Shown: piece by piece, positions 1 through 5,647 of the stretch
Layout: the number at the start of each line of letters is the position of its first letter
How positions within the stretch are numbered: position 1 is the stretch's first letter
Translations under genes and position numbers: made by a program
The notes under the pieces: generated by a model
What the model was told of the DNA's origin: nothing
Database searches by the model: none
What the model saw: only the letters and a program-made list of their open reading frames with translations
Source: a candidate division CSSED10-310 bacterium
GTDB lineage: Bacteria > CSSED10-310 > JAFGDC01
Assembly (NCBI GenBank): GCA_016932295.1
Contig: JAFGDC010000505.1
Span: forward strand, 1-6,806
Direction of reading: 5' to 3'
Length of the DNA: 6,806 nucleotides

Positions 1-2
1 CG

Positions 3-263
3 CCGGATGCCGATCGGGCGGCGGTCACCGCCGCAATTCAGCAGTCGCTCGCTGACTTCCAGCTCAACGAGGGCAGTTGGAACTTCTTTCCCGGATTCAA
101 CGGCGGCGAGGATACCCTGGTGGTTTATTCCATAACGCTGCGCCTGGCAGGTGCCGTCATGGGCAGCAAATTGGCCACCAAGATTCTCAACTCGCTATCC
201 AGCGAGAATATGCCGAGGGTGATCGCCTCCCTGCGGGAGGAAGTGATGGACCGCAAGAACTGA
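3..263 (+). CDS. C-terminal fragment of an unrecognised protein (5' end outside window)
   Basis: An open frame enters from the left edge and ends with TGA at 261-263, leaving the last 86 residues. It opens with PDADRAAVTAAIQQSLADF and ends with SLREEVMDRKN. The fragment has a mixed amphipathic composition, an aromatic/glycine patch (WNFFPGFNGGED), then a mildly hydrophobic stretch (VVYSITLRLAGAVMG) that is too short and too polar to be a sure membrane helix. I do not recognise the family. No start codon is needed inside the window because the frame is open to base 3. Codon use is like that of the downstream lipoprotein gene, which lies 146 bases further on the same strand, so the two could be co-transcribed. 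That it is coding is inferred from the GC-biased third positions, the sensible composition and the unbroken frame; no function can be given. Confidence 0.6.
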   Translation, partial: PDADRAAVTAAIQQSLADFQLNEGSWNFFPGFNGGEDTLVVYSITLRLAGAVMGSKLATKILNSLSSENMPRVIASLREEVMDRKN

Positions 264-272
264 CCGGCAAAC

Positions 273-293
273 GCTCCGGATCCTGATCGGAGC
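273..293. other. Short hairpin after the left-edge gene
   Basis: GCTCCG at 273-278 pairs with CGGAGC at 288-293 around a 9-base loop, beginning 10 bases after the TGA of the left-edge gene. No run of T follows, so it is not a standard intrinsic terminator. It may mark the transcript end or be chance. Confidence 0.25.
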
Positions 294-369
294 AGCAACA
301 GGCCAGGCAACCATTCATTGTTACATGGTCACTCATACAGGAAGGTGGATGCAAGGCTGATTTGCCACA

Positions 370-394
370 TTCAGGTACGATCCGGTACCATGAA
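370..394 (+). promoter_or_regulatory. Hairpin abutting the lipoprotein ribosome-binding site
   Basis: TTCAGGTAC at 370-378 pairs with GTACC-A-TGAA at 385-394, giving nine base pairs with one bulged A (390) and a 6-base loop (GATCCG). The 3' arm ends in the first bases of the purine-rich Shine-Dalgarno stretch AAAGGGGG (393-400), which stands 9 bases before the ATG at 410. A stem here could limit ribosome access or protect the 5' end of the message. The pairing is seen directly; a regulatory role is inference. Confidence 0.3.
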
Positions 395-409
395 AGGGGG
401 TGAATTGCC

Positions 410-1534
410 ATGAAAAAGAAACGCATAATAAAACTATCGAGTGTGTTTCCGTGGCTGGCCGCATTGACACTGTCCGCTGGCTGCCTCGGTCCCGCCTCGA
501 TTTATTCGCTGCGCGACCTCGACACCTATCTGGATGAGACATTGACCGATGAGGATCGGGAGTTGTGCGGCGTGCCCTACGTCATCAATGACGAGATCGC
601 CGAGTATGCCAGGCGGGTGACCAGGTATCAACGCTCCGACTATGACAAGGCGGTCAGCCTGGTGGATCATATCGTCGATCAGACCAAGTTGAACATCAGC
701 TATTCGAATGATGCAACCAAGACCGCCGAAGCAGTGTTTTATGAAGGCCAGGCAAACTGCCTGTCCTATACCAGCCTGTTCGTCGGCATGGCCCGTTCCA
801 CCGGCATGGATGCGGTATTCGTCGATGTTACGGCCGTCCAATCTCTGTCAGATGAAGGGGAAGTGATGGTGCACAACGGGCATATCTGCGCCGGAGTGTT
901 CCACTCAAACAGCTTTGTGCTCATCGACTTCGCCCCTGATCCCACAAGGAAATACACGAATTACCGGGTCATAGACGACGTGGAGGCAACCGCCAATTTC
1001 TACAACAACCTGGGATACGAACGCTCGAAACACTATACCAAAGCCGATTTCGATGCCGGCCTGGACGAGGATATCCGCTATTACCGCGCCGCGCTCAAGC
1101 TCAAACCGGATTTTGCCAAGGCAATCAACAATCTGGGAGTTGCGTACGCGCGGCGCAACGAAGTGGAGAAAGCCCGCGCGATGTATCAAAAGGCTGTCGA
1201 CTACCAGCGGAACTTTGCCGCCGCCTATGGCAACCTCGCCACACTCTACTACCGGAATAACGAATATGGAAAAGCCATCGCCGCCTACAAACAGGCCATA
1301 AAATTCACCAACAACGATTATTATTACTTCCATCAACTCGGAATGAACTACCTGGCGTTGCACAACTACCCGGAAGCGGAGAAATCGTTCCGGCGCGCCC
1401 TGAAACGCAAACCGAGTTATTATGATGCCTTGCACGGACTGGCCATCGCCCTGACTTTTCAGAATCACCGGAGTGAGGCGGAAGCGTTGATGGCCCAGGC
1501 AGCCCTTCTCAAGGAGCAGGATGCGGCGCCATGA
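410..1534 (+). CDS. Transglutaminase-like / TPR-repeat lipoprotein
   Basis: A 374-residue predicted lipoprotein. Residues 1-25 form a lipoprotein signal: KKKR start, hydrophobic core, lipobox LSAGC with Cys25 as the acylated residue, so the mature protein should be membrane-anchored. Residues about 75-180 resemble the transglutaminase-like (papain-fold) core: Cys117 in the EGQANCLSYTSLF stretch, His158 in HNGHICAGVF and Asp173 in VLIDFAPDP are spaced and placed like the Cys-His-Asp triad. Residues about 216-370 hold tetratricopeptide repeats, with clear units near 235-268, 270-302, 304-336 and a weaker one near 337-370. Such repeats normally bind proteins. The ATG at 410 follows AAAGGGGG with 9-base spacing and puts the signal peptide at the very N-terminus. 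The triad suggests a cysteine protease, amidase or acyl-transfer role on a cell-envelope protein or peptide, but the substrate is unknown. A non-catalytic binding role is also possible. Confidence 0.85.
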   Translation: MKKKRIIKLSSVFPWLAALTLSAGCLGPASIYSLRDLDTYLDETLTDEDRELCGVPYVINDEIAEYARRVTRYQRSDYDKAVSLVDHIVDQTKLNISYSNDATKTAEAVFYEGQANCLSYTSLFVGMARSTGMDAVFVDVTAVQSLSDEGEVMVHNGHICAGVFHSNSFVLIDFAPDPTRKYTNYRVIDDVEATANFYNNLGYERSKHYTKADFDAGLDEDIRYYRAALKLKPDFAKAINNLGVAYARRNEVEKARAMYQKAVDYQRNFAAAYGNLATLYYRNNEYGKAIAAYKQAIKFTNNDYYYFHQLGMNYLALHNYPEAEKSFRRALKRKPSYYDALHGLAIALTFQNHRSEAEALMAQAALLKEQDAAP

Positions 1535-1562
1535 GCTGGGCATTGATATGGTTCTGACTCCA

Positions 1563-1582
1563 CGTTCCGGTGTGCCGGAACG
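1563..1582. other. Perfect 8-bp hairpin between lipoprotein and small membrane gene
   Basis: CGTTCCGG at 1563-1570 and CCGGAACG at 1575-1582 are exact reverse complements around a TGTG loop, 28 bases after the lipoprotein stop codon. The GC-rich stem has the position of a transcript-end hairpin, but GGGAATGATACC follows rather than a T run, and the other strand also lacks one. It could act as a 3'-end stabiliser, a factor-dependent stop or a protein-binding palindrome. The pairing is certain; the role is not. Confidence 0.45.
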
Positions 1583-1672
1583 GGAATGATACCGTAGAGC
1601 AATTCCCTGACCACCAGCGTTGTGGTACAGTTATCTCCAGCGTGGCCAACACAAGCGAGGACAGGTCTGCTC

Positions 1673-1999
1673 ATGAAACGTGAACTTAAAAAGCTGTATC
1701 ACACCGTGGCTGAAAACCCCAGATATCGCGGGGTGCGGATCGTCACCGCGTGGGTGTTCCTGGTGCTGGGAGGACTCGGACTCTTTCTCCCTTTCCTGCA
1801 GGGGATACTGTTTCTGCTTATCGGCCTCACCTTGCTTTCCAAAGACAATCCCCGCCTGCAAAGGTATCGCTGCGCACTGGTGAGCCGTCTCCGCCGTCCC
1901 AATCGTCATGACAACGGGCAGGATGACAAGGACGAGTTACTGGCGGCTGATTGCGAGGAGGGACACGGGCACGTGCATTCTCATGAGACCACTGGCTGA
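1673..1999 (+). CDS. Small two-helix membrane protein with His-rich tail (PGPGW/DUF454-like)
   Basis: A 108-residue protein. A basic N-terminus (MKRELKKLYH) leads into two hydrophobic helices at about 21-38 and 42-56, joined by a tight FLPFLQG turn, then a basic segment (SKDNPRLQRY, SRLRRP). By the positive-inside rule both ends face the cytoplasm. The layout, including the Pro/Gly turn between helices and the 'LLIGLTLLS..NPRLQR' type ending, resembles the small PGPGW and YbaN/DUF454 membrane families, whose biochemical role is not established. After residue 75 the tail is hydrophilic and acidic and ends in alternating histidines (GHGHVHSH, His98/100/102/104, with Cys94 nearby), which could bind a metal ion. 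The ATG at 1673 is preferred over an in-frame GTG at 1622 because GAGGACAGG lies just upstream (7 bases from its last G) and the extra 17 residues look non-coding. It follows the lipoprotein gene by 138 bases on the same strand. Confidence 0.75.
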   Translation: MKRELKKLYHTVAENPRYRGVRIVTAWVFLVLGGLGLFLPFLQGILFLLIGLTLLSKDNPRLQRYRCALVSRLRRPNRHDNGQDDKDELLAADCEEGHGHVHSHETTG

Positions 2000-2118
2000 T
2001 CGGGGACACCATCCAGACCGGATACGGTCACGCATTCCAGGGTTTTTCGGATCGTTTTGACCGCAAGGCGTTGTTCCGTCATCGCACGGACTGGCTGTCC
2101 GGTATTGCGGTCGGGGAT
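2000..2118. other. Convergent intergenic region
   Basis: Genes on the two strands end facing each other here. Two small hairpins can be drawn: GACCG/CGGTC at 2016-2029 (4-base loop) and CGGAC/GTCCG at 2087-2101 (5-base loop). The second begins 17 bases beyond the stop codon of the minus-strand NTPase gene. The only T run on the plus strand (2043-2047) is 13 bases past the first hairpin, so neither is a convincing intrinsic terminator. Confidence 0.35.
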
Positions 2119-2676
2119 TCAGCGGGTGAACAGGTCTAACTGCACCGGTTGGACGGGCAGGTTCATGCGGCTGAGCACCTGGTCGATCCAGCGCCGCCGA
2201 TGGCGTTTTTGAAGCCGCAGAACGGACGCATCGTATTTTTTTAGGATCGCATCCAACAGGCTGTCGATAATGAGCTGGAAATCCTCTCCCGTGTCCCTCG
2301 TGCCGTCGAAGGTCGGTGGCCTCCAGACCGGCACTTTGACCAGGAAATCGTAGGAATGCAGCCATTCCTGGAGCCACGCTTCGACGGCGGCTTGTGTGCC
2401 CTGGCTGTGCAAAAGATAGGCGTAGTTATCCAGAACTGATCGATCACAGACCACCATTTCGAACCGGGCGCACGCAGCCAGTTCCCTGGCGCACTGCGTA
2501 TGCAGAATCCATAACTGCGCCGCAAGGCTCGTGGCGCGATTGATGGGCAAGGGGCATTCGCGGGCGACTTCCTTGACGATATCCACGTTGTACTCCAGGC
2601 GCTTCAGGCGTCCGGCCAGTTCGAAACACAGGGTGGTCTTACCCACGCCGTGGCTTCCGATAAAGGCGAGCTTCAT
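2119..2676 (-). CDS. P-loop NTPase, NadR-kinase-like AAA_28 type
   Basis: A 185-residue soluble protein. The P-loop GSHGVGKT (residues 7-14) follows the first beta strand MKLAFI. Next come KEVARE (35-40), matching the conserved Glu/Ala/Arg region of NadR-like kinases, and VVCDRS (75-80), a Walker-B-like strand with Asp78 and Arg79 as in nucleoside and nucleotide kinases, followed by LDNYAYL. A basic stretch KRHRRRW (157-163) near the end may belong to a lid or nucleotide contact. These features fit the AAA_28 group, small ATPases that include the NadR ribosylnicotinamide kinase domain; the substrate here is unknown. The ATG at 2676 is chosen because GGAGGA lies 9 bases upstream and the P-loop then sits at the normal distance from the N-terminus. 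The frame stays open to an ATG at 2925, but those 83 extra residues are Pro/Arg-rich and look non-coding. A weak promoter (TTGCGC at 2754-2759, 17-base gap, TACTAT at 2731-2736, both read on the minus strand) may serve it. Confidence 0.8.
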   Translation of the reverse strand: MKLAFIGSHGVGKTTLCFELAGRLKRLEYNVDIVKEVARECPLPINRATSLAAQLWILHTQCARELAACARFEMVVCDRSVLDNYAYLLHSQGTQAAVEAWLQEWLHSYDFLVKVPVWRPPTFDGTRDTGEDFQLIIDSLLDAILKKYDASVLRLQKRHRRRWIDQVLSRMNLPVQPVQLDLFTR

Positions 2677-3133
2677 AGGCCGGCGTCCTCCAGGATTGGG
2701 TGTGTCCCTCGCGTTCAATTCACGCAACGAATAGTACAACCGGGCTCCGCCGCGCGCAAGGTCAAGACCGTTCACGACTCCAATGACAGGCTTCAATCCG
2801 AACGACCAGCCCATCCCGTCACCAGGTATACTATCCACGACCGATTCCCGCCGGTTCCGCGCGCTTCGTTTTTTCCGGTCCGGGGGCTGCCCAGGTTCAG
2901 GAGGCGCATGTCTGTACAATGGCATTGATGGGAAACACGGTTTTGGTGGATGGAAAATGGGGGAAACCGTACGGAATGCCTGGCCGATACAAGTCTATAC
3001 GCAATCGTGTGCGGGGCGGATGATACCGGGTGCACATGAATCCGAGGCCTGCAAAAACCAGTTTATAGACGGCGCAATACGTGCGGGACGGCCCGGCTCG
3101 ATTGAACAGGAACCGGATCGCGGTCGCTCTTGC
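2677..3133. other. 457-bp region without a convincing gene
   Basis: This lies between the end of the MscS-family gene and the start of the NTPase gene, both on the minus strand. Frames are open on both strands, but their translations are Pro/Arg/Ser-rich, lack domains and lack ribosome-binding sites at sensible starts. Contents noted: a 7-bp inverted repeat ACGGTTT/AAACCGT (2937-2943 and 2964-2970) enclosing a G-rich loop; the palindrome CCGTACGG (2967-2974); a T run at 2869-2874; and a GGAGG-preceded 6-codon frame (ATG at 2908) that is too small to call. I see no tRNA, known small RNA or riboswitch. The length suggests a long 5' leader, a small RNA or a decayed gene. Confidence 0.5.
2937..2970. 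repeat. Inverted repeat with G-rich loop
   Basis: ACGGTTT (2937-2943) and AAACCGT (2964-2970) are exact reverse complements, and T2944/G2963 adds a wobble pair. The 20-base interior is purine-rich (several GG steps and one GGGGG run). It lies about 260 bases upstream of the NTPase start and about 165 bases beyond the MscS-gene stop. An operator, RNA stem or chance pairing are all possible. Confidence 0.3.
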
Positions 3134-3142
3134 TCAGGTTCC
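3109..3142 (-). other. Hairpin straddling the MscS-gene stop codon
   Basis: GGAACC (3109-3114) and GGTTCC (3137-3142) form a 6-bp stem with a 22-base interior that contains the TGA of the MscS-family gene (3134-3136). No T run follows on the minus strand. It may be a transcript-end structure; support is weak. Confidence 0.2.
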
Positions 3143-5647
3143 CGTGCCAGGTTCAGCCGGCGGTGCGCTCCGGATATGGATGTCCCGTTGGGGAAATGGA
3201 ATCTCGATCCCGGCAGCGGTGAATTCCTCGTAGATGCCCTTCAGAATGGCTGTTTTTGCCGGCAACCTGTCGCTCAGGTCCCGCAGCCATACCCACAATT
3301 CAAAGTCGAGGGAGCTGTCGCCGAATCCGTTGAACAGCACGGTCGGTTCAGGATAGGAGAGGACGCCGGGATAGGATCGTCCAACCTTCATGATGATGGC
3401 CATGACCCGCTCGACATCTGACCCATAGGCGACGCCTGCCGGAATTTTCAGCCTGGCGGTTCGATCCAGCCGGGTCCAGTTGGTCACCTGGTTGGTGATG
3501 AGTTCCGAATTCGGGATGATGATTTCCGATTTGTCGAACGTTTCAATGATGGTGGCGCGCAGGCCGAGCTTGAGGATTTTCCCCCAGGTTTCACCGATGA
3601 CCACGATATCACCCACCTTGACCGGACGTTCGATGAGCAGGATCAGGCCGCTGACGAAGTTGTTGACGATCATCTGCAGTCCGAAACCGATGCCGATGCC
3701 GACGGCGCCCCCGAGAATCGCCAGGTTGCTGAGATTGAAACCGACAGCGCCCATCATGAGCAGGAAGCCGACGAGGATAAGGCCGTAATGCAACAGGCGG
3801 TTGATGGAGAAGCCGATACCTTCGCTGATCTGCTTTCTGGGATAGACCTGCTGGGACAGGAAGGCCTGGAGCACGTTCGAGAAGAAAAGGGTGGCGAACA
3901 ACAGCACCAATGCGAGCATCAGCTTGTACAGCGTGATGGTGGTGGCGCCGAACGTGAACCCGATGGAGGAAATCTGCCGCCACGCCTGCACGGGAGTGTC
4001 GTACAGCCGCCACGCGGTCAGGGTGAAGAGCAGGATGATGGTGGCGGCCAGAATGGTGATGATGACATTGCCCCGTTTGAGCAGGTAGTCGCGGTTCTTG
4101 GCTGATTGAAGACCGGCGATCGGAAGTTTGTCGATAACAAGCTCCAGGGCGTCCCGTCCCATAATCGTGAACATGACGCCGAGCATCACCAGGAACGATG
4201 TTTCGATGAGAGATTCGAACACTTGGGTGGCGAGGGTGTGGAATCCTATGAGTTCAGCCAGCAGGATGAAGCAGGCCAGGATCATGCCGATGGAGAGCAG
4301 TATCCGGCGCAGTCGGGACTGTTGCCGATGGCGTGCCCGGTACTGCAGGTAGATACACATGGCGCCGCTGGCAGCGGCGCTTGCGGCGATAAATATGCGG
4401 AAGAACGGGACTGGAAAATCGATGATGCGCATCAACTTGGAGAGCAGAAACAGGACTGCCAGGAGGTAGAGCAGACGTTTTTTCCATGGACCCAGGGAAA
4501 AACCCGAGATGAGTCGCGTCGTGGTGAGTCCGAGCACAAGCCAAAAAACGAATGAAAGAAGCGGTGATGGATTGCTGTACATCAGCGGCGACAGGGTAAA
4601 GATTGCGAACAGCGCGGCGGCGAATGGCTTACGTGTGATGATCACCCAGGTCTTGCCGGCATCACCCGCCGGTACTCCCCGTAGAAAGAGTGCCACGGCC
4701 AGCGTCAATATGAGCTGCAATGCCGCTTTCCAGCTCTGGTTTTCCGGGAGGACGGCGGTAAGGCCGATCGTGCCGGCCAGGTTGTCGCGAAAGGTGATAA
4801 AAAGATCCCCGTTGAGTCGCCGCAGGTAGGCGCCGGTCCACATTGCAGGTGATGCTCGCTTGAACACTTCCTCGCGGATGGTCTTCTGCACGGCGTCCAG
4901 CTCAGTTGCCACCGTGCTGGTGCGGTTGAGCGTTGCATTGAGTCTGCCCTGGAGGTCGAACAGGGGATCGGAGAGCTGCCTGATGTCATCGAGCGACTTG
5001 GCGGCGAGAGAAATGCCTTCCTCCAACTGCGCGGGATCAGAGTCACCTTCGGCCGCCGGCGCGGCGAGCCAACCCTGCCAGCGGTCGCGTTCCTGGAGCC
5101 ATGATTGCCTGAGCTGTTCCACGAGTTGGAGACGCTGACCGAGATCATCCATCTGCTTCTTCAGCCCTTCCCTGATGGTCCAGTTCAATCCCTTGAGGTC
5201 GCTCACCTGGTTGAAGCCGGCGGTGCCCGATACGCGCAACGCCGCGGCGCGTCGTTCGAGATCATCGAGTTGCGTTATGGTTCCTTCGATATCGGTCCGG
5301 ATGGCGGAAACGTTCGCCAGGGTGCTGATCGTGGCGGTGAGATCCTGGTGTTTAAGGTTGAGCTGCTGCATTTCCTGGATGAATTCGATGGAATCGGGGC
5401 GGGAGACGGCAGGCGCAGGGGTTGCTTCGGCCGCGCTTCCGGGAACCGTGATCCCGGCACACAATGACCAGGTGAACAGGAGAATCGATGCCAGGCGCGA
5501 AAGACCGATACGTGACGAGAGCCCCGCGCCGCGGCGTCGTGCGGGCGGAATCCACCGGGCGGTGACCGGCTTTCCGAATGACGGCGAATGGGTCACGGAC
5601 GCGGCGCCGCGGCGATCCCCTCCGGAGTGAGCCGCTGCGTGCATCAT
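3134..5647 (-). CDS. Large MscS-family mechanosensitive channel with periplasmic N-terminal domain
   Basis: An 837-residue inner-membrane channel that should open under membrane tension and release ions and small solutes during osmotic downshock. After a basic, unstructured 47-residue start comes a hydrophobic signal segment (about 48-66) with a possible cleavage site near GSAAEA (70-75). Residues about 85-265 are rich in heptad-like Leu/Gln/Arg and look like a periplasmic coiled coil, as in MscK and MscM. About ten or eleven membrane helices span 305-665. The MscS core is clear: a pore helix with the small-residue pattern GGAVGIGIGFG (646-656) and NNFVSGLILLIERP (662-675), then the beta domain (VGDIVVIGETWGKI, IIIPNSELITNQVTNW) and the C-terminal alpha/beta part (FNGFGDSSLDFELWVWLRD; EIPFPQRDIHI, 815-825). 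It is shorter than E. coli MscK or MscM (about 1,100 residues). The ATG at 5647 follows AAAAGGAAA and overlaps the corA stop; no later start precedes the signal segment except a GTG at codon 18 with no close ribosome site. Confidence 0.92.
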   Translation of the reverse strand: MMHAAAHSGGDRRGAASVTHSPSFGKPVTARWIPPARRRGAGLSSRIGLSRLASILLFTWSLCAGITVPGSAAEATPAPAVSRPDSIEFIQEMQQLNLKHQDLTATISTLANVSAIRTDIEGTITQLDDLERRAAALRVSGTAGFNQVSDLKGLNWTIREGLKKQMDDLGQRLQLVEQLRQSWLQERDRWQGWLAAPAAEGDSDPAQLEEGISLAAKSLDDIRQLSDPLFDLQGRLNATLNRTSTVATELDAVQKTIREEVFKRASPAMWTGAYLRRLNGDLFITFRDNLAGTIGLTAVLPENQSWKAALQLILTLAVALFLRGVPAGDAGKTWVIITRKPFAAALFAIFTLSPLMYSNPSPLLSFVFWLVLGLTTTRLISGFSLGPWKKRLLYLLAVLFLLSKLMRIIDFPVPFFRIFIAASAAASGAMCIYLQYRARHRQQSRLRRILLSIGMILACFILLAELIGFHTLATQVFESLIETSFLVMLGVMFTIMGRDALELVIDKLPIAGLQSAKNRDYLLKRGNVIITILAATIILLFTLTAWRLYDTPVQAWRQISSIGFTFGATTITLYKLMLALVLLFATLFFSNVLQAFLSQQVYPRKQISEGIGFSINRLLHYGLILVGFLLMMGAVGFNLSNLAILGGAVGIGIGFGLQMIVNNFVSGLILLIERPVKVGDIVVIGETWGKILKLGLRATIIETFDKSEIIIPNSELITNQVTNWTRLDRTARLKIPAGVAYGSDVERVMAIIMKVGRSYPGVLSYPEPTVLFNGFGDSSLDFELWVWLRDLSDRLPAKTAILKGIYEEFTAAGIEIPFPQRDIHIRSAPPAEPGTGT

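Noticed and set aside
362..391. TTGCCA and TACCAT, 18 bases apart, as a promoter for the lipoprotein gene
   Set aside because: Transcription would start at about 398, inside the Shine-Dalgarno stretch, leaving no usable ribosome site.
905..1543. 212-codon open frame on the minus strand opposite the lipoprotein gene
   Set aside because: It is antisense to a gene with a lipobox, TPRs and a good ribosome site, has a Val/Ile/Gly-rich composition typical of a shadow frame, and shows no domain of its own.
1531..1557. 8-codon frame (MSWALIWF) overlapping the lipoprotein stop as ATGA
   Set aside because: It is too short to judge, the nearest AAGGAG is about 14 bases away, and such overlaps arise often by chance.
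2040..2060. T run after a hairpin as a plus-strand intrinsic terminator
   Set aside because: The five T's are 13 bases past a 5-bp stem, so the geometry is wrong.
2677..2925. 83-residue N-terminal extension of the NTPase
   Set aside because: The GGAGGA site and normal P-loop position fix the start at 2676; the extension is Pro/Arg-rich and not family-like.
2793..3035. 80-codon minus-strand frame starting with GTG at 3035
   Set aside because: It has no ribosome-binding site and an unstructured basic translation, and its tail overlaps other weak frames.
2783..3421. 212-codon plus-strand frame across the gene-free gap into the MscS gene
   Set aside because: Nearly half of it is antisense to the conserved C-terminal part of the channel, and no domain or ribosome site is seen.
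5530..5590. Twin-arginine signal in the MscS-family protein (ARRRG before the hydrophobic segment)
   Set aside because: The SRRxFLK pattern is absent and a polytopic channel would use the Sec/SRP route.
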